Source: Cunninghamia lanceolata (taxonomy: Eukaryota > Streptophyta > Pinopsida > Cupressales > Cupressaceae). From it: DNA of 64,000 nucleotides. Each line of letters opens with the position of its first letter. The stretch's first letter is position 1. The stretch is from assembly GCA_027924645.1 (NCBI GenBank), contig BSBN01000233.1, positions 6,404,501-6,468,500 of the forward strand, written 5' to 3'. The translations under genes and the position numbers were made by a program. The notes under the pieces were generated by a model that was not told the origin of the DNA, ran no database searches, and saw only the letters and a list, made by a program, of their open reading frames with translations. Of the stretch, positions 48,177 to 59,046 are shown piece by piece.

Positions 48177-48330
48177 TTGTCATTGATGGCAATATATGAA
48201 GTGAAAAACTGTAGACCATCAAGACAAGATTCTCCCCCTTTTTCTTTACACATCTACACTCTTTCTTCTCTGAGTTTTTCACATAATTTGTCTCCCCCTT
48301 TGACATCAATGGCAAAGGGCACATACTTGC
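48177..48330 (-). other. Polypurine tract region with duplicated CCCCCTTTG motif
   Basis: TCTCCCCCTTTG.CAT..ATGGCAA occurs at about 48178 and 48291, with CTCCCCCTTTTTC at 48233. On the minus strand these are AAAGGGGGAGA tracts. The one adjoining 48176 is the probable priming tract for plus-strand synthesis. Confidence 0.5.
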
Positions 48331-48551
48331 ACTCTATTGCTCTGATCCAACTGAACTCTCTATGTTATCAACACTTTCTTTCTCAAGAACATCTAGCTAC
48401 TCCCCCTGAGAGGTAGCCCTCAAAACATCAATCTAAATCAAAGAATGGGACTTTGAGCACCACTAGACTGATGCATTCCTATGCATCTTAGTTTAGAGAA
48501 GGAGGGGTAATGACCCCTAACTTTTCTCTGAGATACTCAAAAGTATCCTTA

Positions 48552-48765
48552 CACTACAACAAAATAGGCAATTAGCACCTAAAATAGCACTGAAATTTAG
48601 TGCATTTGAGTCCATGAATTGGACACTTTTGATGGCGCCAAACTCGGTGCCCAATTACATTTCACTTTTGTGCCAGGTTTATCCCCAGTTATAACACCAA
48701 GTTTAGCACCGTGTTTTGCGCTGGGTTTAACTCTAGATTTTAGTGCTAGGTTTAGCGCCAGATTT
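48552..48765 (-). mobile_element. CACTA-type transposon end with subterminal repeats
   Basis: CACTACAACAAAAT at 48552 matches the terminal inverted repeat of plant CACTA (En/Spm) transposons, preceded by TTA as a possible 3-bp duplication. The next 200 bp hold repeated short motifs around GCGCC, GTGCC, AGCACC and AGTGC in both orientations, the subterminal repeat pattern of this superfamily. No matching opposite end was found in the window. Confidence 0.6.
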
Positions 48766-49425
48766 TGTTGCTTCTAGTTTGGCTTCTGATTTTTCTTCTG
48801 GTTTTGCTTCTTGTGTTGCTTCCATGTTTTCTTCCATTTTTGCTTCTAGTTTTGCTTCCGGTTTTTCTTCCATTGTTGCTTCCAATTTTGTTTTTAGTTT
48901 TGCTTCCAGTTTTGCTTCTAGGTTGGCTTCCGGTTTTGCTTCCAATTTTGCTTCTAGTTTTGCTTCTAGTTTTGCTTCTAGTTTTGCTTTCAATTTTGCT
49001 TCCAGTTTTGCTTCTAGTTTTGCTTCTATTTTTTCTTGTAGTTTTGCTTCCAATTTTGCTTCTGGTTTTACTTCCAATTTTGCTTCCAGATTTGCTTCAA
49101 ATTTTGCTTCCAGTTTCGCTTCCAATTTTGTTTCTGGTTTTGCTTCTAGTTTTGCTTCCAATTTTGCTTCTAGTTTTACTTCCAGTTTGGCTTCCAATTT
49201 TGCCTCCAGTTTTGCTTCTAGTTTTTCTTCCAATTTTGCTTCCATTGTTGCTTCCAATTTTGCTTCCAATTTTGCTTCCAATTTTTCTTCTAATATAATG
49301 TCACTTGTTGCTTCCAATTTTTCTTCCATTTTTGTGTCTTTTGTTGCTTCTAAAATTGCTTCTAGTTTGGCTTCCATTGTTGCTTCCTTTTTTGCTTCTA
49401 AAAATGCTACTTGTTTTGCCTACAT
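48765..49425. repeat. 12-bp minisatellite (EAKL-type), about 50 copies
   Basis: The unit is TTTTGCTTC(T/C)AGT or AAT. Read on the minus strand it gives GAAGCAAAACTA, that is Glu-Ala-Lys-Leu, open for 214 codons (49377-48733). It continues directly from the CACTA subterminal region and shares its TTTTG.(T/C)T words. Low complexity and lack of any other domain argue against a gene. Confidence 0.85.
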
Positions 49426-49779
49426 TTATTAATTTAATATGTTTTATTTCAATTTAATTAGTTAAATATATCATGCCTCTTAAATAACTCATATGGTTAT
49501 AGAGTAAGTAATTTAATTATTTAACTCATATGATTAAATAACAAGATAATTATTATAACATGATCATCATCTATAATTAAAACAAGTGAGTCAAATATCT
49601 ATAATTTAATTGAATTTGACATCTATCCTGAGTAGTAAATTAAAATCATCATATGTAATAAATATCCATCTAAAAATCGTCGACCACTTTCAATATATAA
49701 GTCAATACTAATAAGATCATCATCATATATAACTAAAACAAGTGAAAGTCAAATATGCTAGTAGATCAATAACATGTCA

Positions 49780-49905
49780 AAATGATACATGTACAAATGA
49801 TATAAGTAGAAATGATAAATTATGTAACTCAAAATGATACAAGTCAAGATGATACATGTCCAAATGATACAAGTCAAAATGATACATAAATTTATGATAC
49901 AACTC
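49780..49905. repeat. ~17-bp AAATGATAC repeat
   Basis: AAATGATAC(A/T) recurs roughly every 15-20 bp, about seven times. It lies between the acidic exon (on its right) and the 12-bp array, in what would be the 3' untranslated region on the minus strand. Confidence 0.7.
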
Positions 49906-50019
49906 ATTAATATGGTACTGCAGGCCGTGAAAATGATACATATGATACTGACCATGAAAAGAGGCATCATAACGATATATCAACAAAGATCCATGATGTA
50001 GTCTATATGATCATGAATG

Positions 50020-50232
50020 TCACTGGCTACTACTAGCAACTACCTCATCATCATCATCACCATCGTGATCATCATCATCATGATCATCATCATTGTCATC
50101 ATCATCATCATCAGCCTTGGTGTCTTCTGTATCTGTGTCATCATCATCCTCTACTATGTGATTTGTACCAGAACCAACATAATCTGGATCTCTATCATGA
50201 GGATCATCTTGATCTTCTGGAAGACCTGTGTT
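50020..50232 (-). CDS. Acidic last exon of a probable CACTA transposon protein
   Basis: On the minus strand a splice acceptor TTTTTTTTGTAG (ending at 50233) is followed by 71 codons in one frame, starting NTGLPEDQDDPHDRDPDYVG. It passes through a run of Asp with occasional His/Asn encoded by GAT repeats, and ends VVASSSQ and TGA (50020-50022). It has no ATG because it would be an internal or last exon. An acidic C-terminus before the 3' end fits CACTA-encoded proteins. Linkage to the end at 48552 is by position and orientation. A GAT microsatellite alone would not explain the well-behaved non-repetitive first half and the phase match to the acceptor. Confidence 0.45.
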   Translation of the reverse strand, partial: NTGLPEDQDDPHDRDPDYVGSGTNHIVEDDDDTDTEDTKADDDDDDNDDDHDDDDHDGDDDDEVVASSSQ

Positions 50233-50794
50233 CTACAAAAAAAATATTTAAAATGAAAAGTTATTATTTATTTAATGCAATAATTTATTTTTCTATTATA
50301 TATATAATATTACAACATATAAAACAAAACCATAATCATATTACATCATATCAAAGTGCACATACTATAATAAAATTTCAAAAAAGTTATAGCTAATATG
50401 TCATTCCAATGATGTAAAACATGCAACAATTCTAATAAACGTTAGTAAAGATCATAAAAAAAATTGTTATAAATTTAACTATCAACTGTAAATTCTATTA
50501 CATAACCTGAAGTGCCACAAATTGTTGGGTCCATGTATGTTCTTTTTCACTATTAATCTAATAACTTGCATTAGACAAAAACATTAAATTGCTTTTAAGT
50601 AGTAGTTGATTAAATTCTCTTACATGTCATTAAGGAATGCACAGTTTTTTTTCAATAATTATTTATCTTAAGGTTCATGAGTAACCTTAAGATAAAGGTC
50701 TATTTTGTTTGAAAAAAAATGAAGTTAGCAATATGGCTTTATTCGACCGATTTTAGAAAGAAAAAATGTTAGCCCTATTCCCACTCACAGGTCT

Positions 50795-51345
50795 TCAATG
50801 TGAGCAGGAATAGGGCAAATTTGGGGATTTAGAAAGAAAGATAAAGTTTAGGGTGTCTTCAAGACATCCAGCATGGGAAAGGAGGTCAACCATGCACACA
50901 TAATGACCAACTGTAGGTGTAATGCAATAAGAGTTACAAATGTGACTAAAGTATGTACAACTCTCATCCATTAAACGTGCATGGTTGCATGCACCTAGAA
51001 TACAAGTAAAGATTACAATGTTAGGATATGTTCCAGAGTGCTTAATTAATTCAAAGATTTTGAGAGCGTCCTTGCAAAATCCATTTTGTACATATCCCAC
51101 AATCATTGCATTCCATGAGATGACATCTCTTTGAGGAATTCTGTCAAACAATTCACTTTTTTGTCTATGATTCCATATTTTGTGCACATCCTGCAATCAT
51201 TGTAGTCCATGAGACCACATTTCTTTGAGGCATTCTATCAAATAGTTCACATGCCTTGTCTATGATTCCACATTTTGCATACATGTGTAACAGGGTAGTT
51301 GCAACTACAACATCTGACAAAATTCCTCTATCCTTTTCTACTTAT
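50795..51345 (-). pseudogene. PLS-class PPR protein fragment
   Basis: The minus strand reads VVVATTLLHMYAKCGIIDKA and DRMPQRNVVSW-like motifs in the upper part. The frame from 51196 then gives ELFDRIPQRDVISWNAMIVG, YVQNGFCKDALKIFELIKHS, ILGACNHARLMDESCTYF and HYVCMVDLLSHAG. These are consecutive P, L and S repeats of a plant pentatricopeptide protein ending in an E-domain-like segment. Such proteins bind organelle RNA. The N-terminus is absent and there are interruptions near 51196. Confidence 0.75.
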
Positions 51346-51639
51346 GATGAACAAAGTGTCACATTAAGGGGCATACAACTACAAACTATCTAGTGGTGGG
51401 AGCTCAAGCTATTAATGCCATATACTTCCCTCTTGCTCAATAGATACCTAATTGCACCATATGTTATGAGACTCATGAAATTGTGCACTATTGCAAAAGT
51501 GAAAGGATGTTCCTATCAATTACTAGTGCAATGTTTGTCACACATCAATCTCTTGAAGGCAAGGACGGAAGTGAGTCCAAATGGAGGCGGGCAGAATGAG
51601 TGCATAAGTACTACTAATGTGTAAATCAGTTTCTAGCGC

Positions 51640-52440
51640 TGGGATCTGCAGGCTTTGATGAAGCCTCTCAAGGCTTCTATAAAACAAGAGGCCACCGTAG
51701 GAGAAGCAGGAGAATCCTCAAGAAGGATATGATGGCAAACTCTAAGAATGAACCTGCAAATGGAGGTGGTCCAAATGATGTGAATGTACCACCTTCCCAT
51801 AGGTGGAAAAATCCTGCGCATGGAATGATGATCCTCGAGATTGGAGGTTAGGGGAGAACTTGCCCACAGGCTTCTTTTTAAGCTAAGGCGAGATTGAACC
51901 AGATTATGTTGTTTGTTCTTAGGAACTGTCTAAATGAAGTGATGCCTTAGTATTTTGGAGTGGAGTGTCACTACAAGGAGGATGAAACTGGAGGGCAACA
52001 AATTGCATACCTATTCAACAAAGCCTCTGATGAAGAAAAAGTGGCCATCTTGAAAGTGATTGGGGCTGGTTTCTGGTCAGGAAGACACATGCATGACGGA
52101 TAAGTGCTGGAACATTTTTTTGAGAACTATGTATAGGTTGTGGGAGCAAGGCTTTGGGGGCTATGAGCTACGATGAGAATGGTGAGGGAATACCTAATGG
52201 ACATGGTTGCGACTACCATGGATGGTGTGGCAAAGGAGCCCAAACAACGATTTACTCTTGCCACCCTCAGCCTGAATGAGGAGAAGAAGAAGGTGAAGCT
52301 ACACAAAGCCTAGGCCCTCTACAAAAAGGGTGTGGAGAAAGAAAATAACATAGGAGAGTTTTTAAAATTCCTGGAAGCTAAGCCGAGTCTGATTGATGAA
52401 AATGTAATAGCTAGGATGGTGGATATTGCTGCAGGCATAC
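51640..52440 (+). pseudogene. Unidentified coding remnant
   Basis: Across several frames and stops the plus strand shows protein-like stretches: HYKEDETGGQQIAYLFNKAS (about 51970), EEKVAILKVIGAGFWSGRHM, MRMVREYLMDMVATTMDGVA (from 52173), RFTLATLSLNEEKKKVKLHK and EFLKFLEAKPSLIDENVIAR. Codon use is natural and most stops could be single changes from CAG or CAA. No family is recognised. It interrupts the two PPR blocks on the opposite strand, so it probably belongs to an inserted element. Confidence 0.4.
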
Positions 52441-52497
52441 GTTATATATATCACTAGATGTAATGCCTCAACTTTCTATGTAACTTTTTTTTATATT

Positions 52498-53480
52498 TTA
52501 ATATAGGGAGATACCCCCATATTTGGTAATTTTTACCAAAACAAAAACATTTCTTTGAGGCATTATGTCAAACAGTTCACGTGCCTTGTCTATGCTTCCA
52601 CATTTTACATACATGTCTAACAGGGCAGTTGTAACTACAATATCTGACAAAATTCGTCTATCCTTTATGTATTGATGGATGTCCATACCCTATTCCAAAG
52701 CTCCCATTTTGACACAGGCAAGGAGGATGGTGGAAAAGGTTGTGGAATTTGGCTTTACACCAGCTAATTTCATTTGCTTTAAAATTTTTGAAGCCTTTTC
52801 AACAAATCCATTTTGTGCATATCCTACAGTCATTGCAGTCCATGAGACCACATTTCTTTGAGGCATTCTGCCAAATAGTTCACATGCCTTGTCTATGCTT
52901 CCACATTTTGCATACATGTCTAATAGGGCAGTTGCAACTACAACATCTGACAAAATTCCTCTATCCTTTATGTATTGATGGATGTCCATACCCTATTCCT
53001 AAGCTCCCGTTCTGACACAGGCAGGGAGGATGGTGGAAAAGGTTGTGGAATTTGGCTTTACACCGACCAATTTCATTTTCTTTAAAATTTCTGAAGCCTT
53101 TTCAATAAATCCATTTTGTGCATATCCTGCAGTCATTGCAGTCCATGAGACCACATTTCTTTGAGGCATTCTGTCAAATAGTTCACGTGCCTTGTCTATG
53201 CTTCCACATTTTGCATACATGTCTAATAGGGCAGTTGCAACTACAACATCTAACAAAATTCCTCTATCCTTTATGTACTGATGGATGTCCATACCCTATT
53301 CCAAATCTCCCATTTTGACACAGGCAAGGAGGATGGTGGCAAAGGTTGTGGAATTTGGATTTATTTAAAATTTTTGAAGCCTTTTCAACAAATCCATTTT
53401 GTGCATATCCTGCAGTCATTACAGTCCATGAGACCAGATTTCTTTGAGGCATTCTGTCAAACAGTTCACGTCCATGTACT
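52498..53480 (-). pseudogene. PPR pseudogene with tandem 303-bp units
   Basis: On the minus strand the block beginning GMDIHQYIKDRGIL occurs with start codons ending at 53292, 52989 and 52686, exactly 303 bp (101 codons) apart. Each has DVVVATALLDMYAKCGSIDK, ELFDRMPQRNVVSW, GYAQNGF.EKASKILK and GVKPNSTTFSTIL. 101 residues equals one P-L-S triplet of a plant PPR protein. Each unit begins just after an in-frame TAG where a Gln codon would be expected (ALE-stop-GMDIH). The upstream part (53452-53290) has a deletion and frameshift. The reading stops in AT-rich sequence at about 52500. It is not functional as it stands. Confidence 0.85.
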
Positions 53481-53649
53481 TTTCATTTATTTAATCAATG
53501 TCCCCACCATATCCACCTTCGACCCATGAAAAATTCATATCCGGTGTGTCAAATCCTTTGTCTTTATGGAAGAACCTTTGACATATCAGCAGGACTTCTT
53601 CAAAAATCACTTCGACACCCCAAAAAATGTTAAAATGTGATTGGGAGGT

Positions 53650-53678
53650 CGGTGTGACACCGTTAATGTGTCACACCG
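53650..53678. repeat. Perfect 11-bp stem hairpin
   Basis: CGGTGTGACAC, 7-base loop CGTTAAT, GTGTCACACCG. It lies in sequence without recognisable genes (53485-54330) that may be the flank of the reading frame starting at 54337. Confidence 0.6.
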
Positions 53679-54336
53679 ATAAAACAATTAAATCAATATC
53701 CACATACATGAACACTTGACAAATATTTCGAGCTGACATTTTGAGTTCAAAGAGACAAAGATACCATAGTGTCAGGATGAATATTTTTGAGGTCTCTTCG
53801 ACATTTCGGCCCGAAAAGAACCTATCGACGAGATTTCAAAATATAGAAGTAACATTCCATTTTGGCATGACAGGGTGACTTAGAGATATGTCCTGCCGAA
53901 CAACTGATATTTTGAAGTGTCGAAGGGAGTCCATATTCTGTCTCCCCAAAAAAATGAACATGCTGATAATTAAGAAAACATTAAGGAAAGGCACATTTAT
54001 CAAAAGGAGGGGATTTCGGCAAGACCACCATTTGAGCTGTAACGATGTCCCAATAAATAAAGAAATAATAAATCCTTCAATGAAATGATTATTTTGGCAA
54101 GGTAACAAGAGGTGATATGTTGCAAAAATTTAATGTTTCCTCGATGATTTGAAAGACACCATTAATGATTAGAGTAGAGTAAAATGGGAAATCTTGAAAT
54201 ACTTCATTCAGTAAGCAAGCATGGGAGCTAGGGAAAGCATCTACAACTGATACAGTTCAGTTTTCCAAGTAAGTATTCTGAAGCTTAAGCTTTTTGATTT
54301 AGAATTGCATCTAAGAAAAATCTCTTGCATTCCATC

Positions 54337-57300
54337 ATGGAAGAAACACTTGATAACCCTAAGGCTAAAAGGCAAAAGTTAAACAAAAGACACCTGAACA
54401 AGGACTTAATAGACCAATGTCCAAAATCAGGGCAAAAATCCTAGAGGAATGCCTAATTAAATCCAAACGCAGAGAAATTAGAGGATGAATACAAACAAGT
54501 AGGAGATGTGTGGACTCCCGTAAGGGGGTATGATCTTTTCATCTACAGCTACAAGAAAATGCATAGGCATTCCCCTGTGTCAAACCCATGGTGGCTGAAT
54601 TTAGAAAAGTCGGTAGTGCCAAATGTTTTTGTGAATGTGGAATTCTTGAAAATGTTAGTTGAAAGCTACAACTCGTAGAACCACATGATTGAATTAAAGG
54701 ATGGTATAGGATTTTTCCCTGTCACCCAGGACTACATTTCAATGGTGTTCCAACTAGATAGTATCTTTGATGTGAAACTCAGAATTAGGGATTTAATTGG
54801 TGAATAATATAACTTGAGTAACAATTATAAAAGATGGAGGTTGCCTATGCATCAAACTCATGATGGAAACAACAAATTAATGGTTTTTTCAGTTGCAGAG
54901 GATCCCCCATTTTCCATTGAACTGTTTGAAGAATACTTTCAGTATACTTATTACTCTATATGCCAATTGTTAGGAGTGGAGGCCTCAATGTTTATGGAAG
55001 TAGCTCCCATGGTTTTAATAGCTGATATCCAAAGCCAACAGGCCCTACATTTTGATTATGTTGAGTTCTTAGCTAGTAAGCTTCATAATGAACTGGTTTC
55101 CATCAAGGGAGGAGGTAGTAAATTCAGGTATTACTCCCTATTATTGCATTTGGTTTTGTATGAAGGCCAAAACTGGGGATTGTGGGACAAATGCCTGGGA
55201 GTAAGGGACTTGGATATAAATGGAGATGTGAAGTCTGTCCAAAGATGGACTGCCATATCGCACTGTAGGTGTGACAAATCCCATTGTATATATTTTGAAG
55301 AGTACTTCGCGAAACCAATGTATAAACACTTAGGGCATCCTTATAATTACAACCTATCACTTGAAATTCAGAAGTTTATGAGACCAAAGGATAAGTATGA
55401 GACTAGAAAATTTGCTCATAATTGGGGAGATTGGTATTCTTACACTAACTGTACAAAAATAAGAGTGTTTGGGTTTGAAGGGTCTCCTCTGCTACTACCA
55501 AAAACTTGTCCTGGTAGGGTGGCTTATCTGGAGATTGTAAGACAGGTTGCTCTTTCTAATTTTATACACTTAAAAAGACATAATAAGCAATCTTTTATGC
55601 CAGGCACTCTATGTTTTAGTGATTTCACAGTTATGTATGATAAGGGGTACCAGTTAATTGACAAAAGATTGGAACATTATAGGCTACCATTAGGGAGTTG
55701 CAGAGAAAGCTTTGATCCAGAAGGTTTTATAAACAGGCTCAAGACAAAACAAAAGCTTAGAGGATATGACCATGTTTTATTTGTCGATGATGACCCGGTT
55801 AGTCTGTAATTGAAAGAAGATATTTGTATTATAAGATAACACTTGTTGAGGCTTGGAGGGTATCCAAAAACCCCACTTATAGCGGAGCCTTCATGGATGT
55901 GAATGATCCTATTGAAAGGATGGATACATTGATAATAAATGCTATAGATTTGATTCAAAATGTCCCTTCCTATGTTTTTGAAAGAAAAGGAAAAGGTATT
56001 AAAGGAACTCAAGCAGAAGATGAGATTCCTATTTGCCAATTATCTCCTCAACAAACTCCAGAAATTTCTTTTGAAGAAGAAAGTGAAGAGGGGAAAAATA
56101 AAGACTTACAAGCATCCTCTTCACTTATTGAGGAATATGAGCGACCTGTGGATAGAGAGGAAGTTGGGATAGAAACTTTTGACGAATTAATAGATGATGT
56201 GAGATATTTGGCCAGTCAAAAATTCATTGCAGATGCTAATTTCATTAAAACCTCATAATTCAAAACCTTCCTTTATGAGTATAAAGGAAAACAGGCCAGG
56301 GAAAGGATGAAGGACATTACTCCTGAAGTTTAAGAGGAAGTTCTACAAGAACTTCAGTTAGAAATAGATAATTCCATGAATGACATGACACCAGAGAAAG
56401 GTAGATAATTGCTCAAAGACGTAGGAGTGGTATTGGTCCTTGGGTGGGACATGACTTCAGCCATTATTTTTGATACCTTCAGAAAGAATCAAGAAAAGAA
56501 AATGCAGCTTAGTATTGAGGCATTGGATAAGATTAAGAATGGATCAGGCTATGACCCTGATAAAAAGATATTGCTAATATGGTCCCTCTATCCTTCACAT
56601 AAGAAACCTCAGGTTATAAATAATCCTGATGAAGCATTTGGCCATTTGTTGATCCAGAGAGTTGAGGACATAGACCCTCTTGAAACTGCTGACCTCAATA
56701 TCAATGTGGTAAGATTTACTAAGGCTCAGATTGAGTAGTTGATAAAGAAAAACAATGTTTATATGGCTGAGAATGCAAAACTAAGACAAGAGGTGGCCAC
56801 TTACAAGGATAGATTGCCTTCAAGTTCTTATTCACCCTACCTGGAAAAAGATCAAAAGATCCTTGAAGCAAAAGCTGATTCAAATTACTGGAAGATCAAA
56901 GCAGAAAAGTTTCAAAAGAAGAGTGAATAGCTTGAGGTCGAGATAAAATCAATCAAATACCACATGGCCTCAACATTGATCAAAAGAAGATTTGATAAAA
57001 TAATGAAGTTCAGTGATCAAACCTGGAGTATGCATAAAAGGACATATCTTGCACATCAAGAGCATAAAAGGCTTCATTTGAGGCTATTAGAAATGAAAGA
57101 AGAATTCCAAGGTCAAATACTTGAGAAATATAACAACTTAATTGTCCAACATGAAAAGTATAACACTACATTGACTGATGACCTAAATGATTTTGATCAA
57201 AACATTGAGTTAACATTACCAAACTTCTTTTCTGGAAGTGATCTTCAAGATAAGGATGACTGGGTAAGGGAAATGAGCTAGATGTTGCAACCACTCCTGA

Positions 57301-57420
57301 ATAAGGTGAATGATGAAGAAAAAGTATTGGATAATACCTATCAGTGCCTTGAGAAGTGGTTCGCCTTGGAATTTGCTATAAGTGATATAATTGCTTTAGA
57401 TACATGTGTTGAATAGGAGT
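54337..57420 (+). pseudogene. Large unidentified reading frame (~1,000 codons), broken
   Basis: From ATG 54337, one frame runs to about 55800 with a few stops. It includes an uninterrupted part at 54814-55809: MSNNYKRWRLPMHQTHDGNN, later QSQQALHFDYVEFLASKLHN, YEGQNWGLWDKCLGVRDLDI and HNWGDWYSYTNCTKIRVFGF. A one-base shift near 55800 leads to RRYLYYKITLVEAWRVSKNP and on, with five or six stops (TAA or TAG), to about 57415. The first ~490 residues look globular. A Glu-rich linker follows (about 56050-56170), then Lys/Glu/Leu-rich segments (ENAKLRQEVATYKDRL; RLHLRLLEMKEEFQGQILEK) that look like coiled coils. No RT, protease, integrase, zinc knuckle or transposase motif is seen. It could be an accessory ORF of a large retroelement or a host gene family. 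The copia element at 57454 inserted just downstream of the last coding-like sequence. Confidence 0.6.
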
Positions 57421-57453
57421 ACATTGATCACATGGACATAGTAAACATGTTTA

Positions 57454-57903
57454 TGTTAGTGTAGGTTTTTATTTCCTAGTTGGGTTATTTATTTTTCCCT
57501 ATATTCCTAGGTTTTTTCTACACTTCTATTAATCTCGCTTAGGTTAATAAAGCATGTCTTATTAGGTGAGTGGTTGCGAGGTGTCACATTCCTACATGTG
57601 AGCATCTATTAGCTATCTTGAGAAGATACTTTGCTATCTTTAGTCCGATAGATGGTTGCTCCTCATTGGTCGGTGTTGCCACCTCCTCCCTCTTCCTAGT
57701 ATATATAAGCATGCTACCTGGCTTGTATTTGATATCTTTTGCTTTTGCATCCTCTTAATGCTATTTTGCTTCTAGCATTTGCATTACTCTCTTGGAGACT
57801 AACTCTGTGTTGCTATTTTGATTTCGTATCATTTGCATTCATAGTTTAGATATCTATTCTTTGCACTAGTTTTCTAGGTTAATAATCTTTTCAGATTCTA
57901 ACA
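57454..57903 (+). mobile_element. 5' LTR of the copia element
   Basis: TGTT...AACA ends, TATA element TATATAAG at 57702-57709, and the preceding 5 bases GTTTA repeated after the 3' LTR. Confidence 0.95.
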
Positions 57904-57915
57904 TGGTATCAGAGC
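57904..57915 (+). other. Primer binding site (initiator tRNA-Met)
   Basis: TGGTATCAGAGC directly abuts the LTR end CTAACA. This is the standard initiator tRNA-Met primer site of plant copia elements. Confidence 0.95.
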
Positions 57916-59046
57916 TATTCTATGTGCAAGAGTAGATTTTAGTTTCCATATTTGAGAGATTCGGGGGGGGGGGGGGTAATAAATTTTATTGCAGGTTTTT
58001 GAAAAACCCAGTATGCTCTTCTCTTGCATCTTCAGATGATCTTGAGAATCAGAAAAGTTTGACGGAAATTTTTTTTATCTCTGGGGTTGCACATGTGTTT
58101 TATGAAATTTGGGTGATTACAACATTCCTGGTTATATTGGCAGCATTTTTGGCTATTCCAACGTGTCCAGGAGGCTTGAGAAAGTCAGATTTGGCTTTCG
58201 TTTCACTGAAATCGGAGATCGTCATACACAGTTGCGGAACCGGGGTTTCGAGCTCAAATCTGACAACCAGCTTGCATATTTAGTCTTTTGAATTAATATT
58301 GTAGGTTCCAACATCTGATTCAGCCTTTGCATGTCATTTTTTGGTTGCTGGGGTCATTTTTTTGTAGCTAAAGGCATTCTGTTTACACTGGAGCAACATT
58401 GTCTGTGTATATGCATGAAAAACGCCTTCTAGGTTTTGTTCGCAGCACAGAAAAACCATTTAGGTATCTTTCTATTTTTGCATGCAATCTGTATATTTTG
58501 CAAAAATGTGCTCAGAAAGCTACAGAAGGACCCCTCTCTGTTGGCAGTTGCAATTTTGAAGACAATTTTCAAATGCTCCGTTCTTGCTCATATGGACTCC
58601 TTTTCCCACAAATTTTTTTTTGATTTTGGCTATTGTTTCATGCTCTATGCACTAGTGCAGTCATTTTTTGATTTTGATGCCAAGATTTTTTAGAAATTGT
58701 AGATTCTCAATCATGGCATTGCACAGTTCTCGTTTTGAGAATTTTGGAGGATCATACTTTCACATACGACCTCGTATCGAGGCGATTCATTTTTTGAAAG
58801 TGCATGATTTTTTGAGTAGATTACAGTGGTGTTGTTTATTTATCTGAGTATTGTGCCAAAGTTGTATTTTTAACATATGCTCTTCATGAGGGTTTTGTAA
58901 TGTAGTGGCAGTTGTAAATGCACTAATATAAAGTGCCAAATCATATTTTCTTCGGGGGGGGGGGTTCTTTGATTAAGTGAAAAGGGGGGGGGTTGTCTTG
59001 GTTGGGTTCTCTTCTTTTCAGCACTTCTTCTCTGCATTTATTCATC
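57916..59046 (+). other. Leader of the copia element with G-runs
   Basis: About 1.1 kb between primer site and gag ATG without a supported reading frame. It contains long G homopolymers near 57963-57976, 58956-58965 and 58984-58992. Confidence 0.7.

Noticed and set aside
48733..49432. 214-codon EAKL frame and 229-codon Phe-Ala-Ser frame
   Set aside because: Both come from a 12-bp minisatellite; no start context, no other domain.
50017..50256. Plus-strand Ile/Val-rich frame over the CAT repeat
   Set aside because: Shadow of the GAT/CAT repeat; the minus strand has a splice acceptor and natural non-repetitive sequence and is preferred.
53836..54108. 90-codon minus-strand hydrophobic frame
   Set aside because: No recognisable motif, AT-rich composition, no start context; nothing to support a gene.
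55124..56039. Minus-strand frames opposite the unidentified long frame
   Set aside because: They are shadows; the plus strand has far longer continuity and more natural composition.
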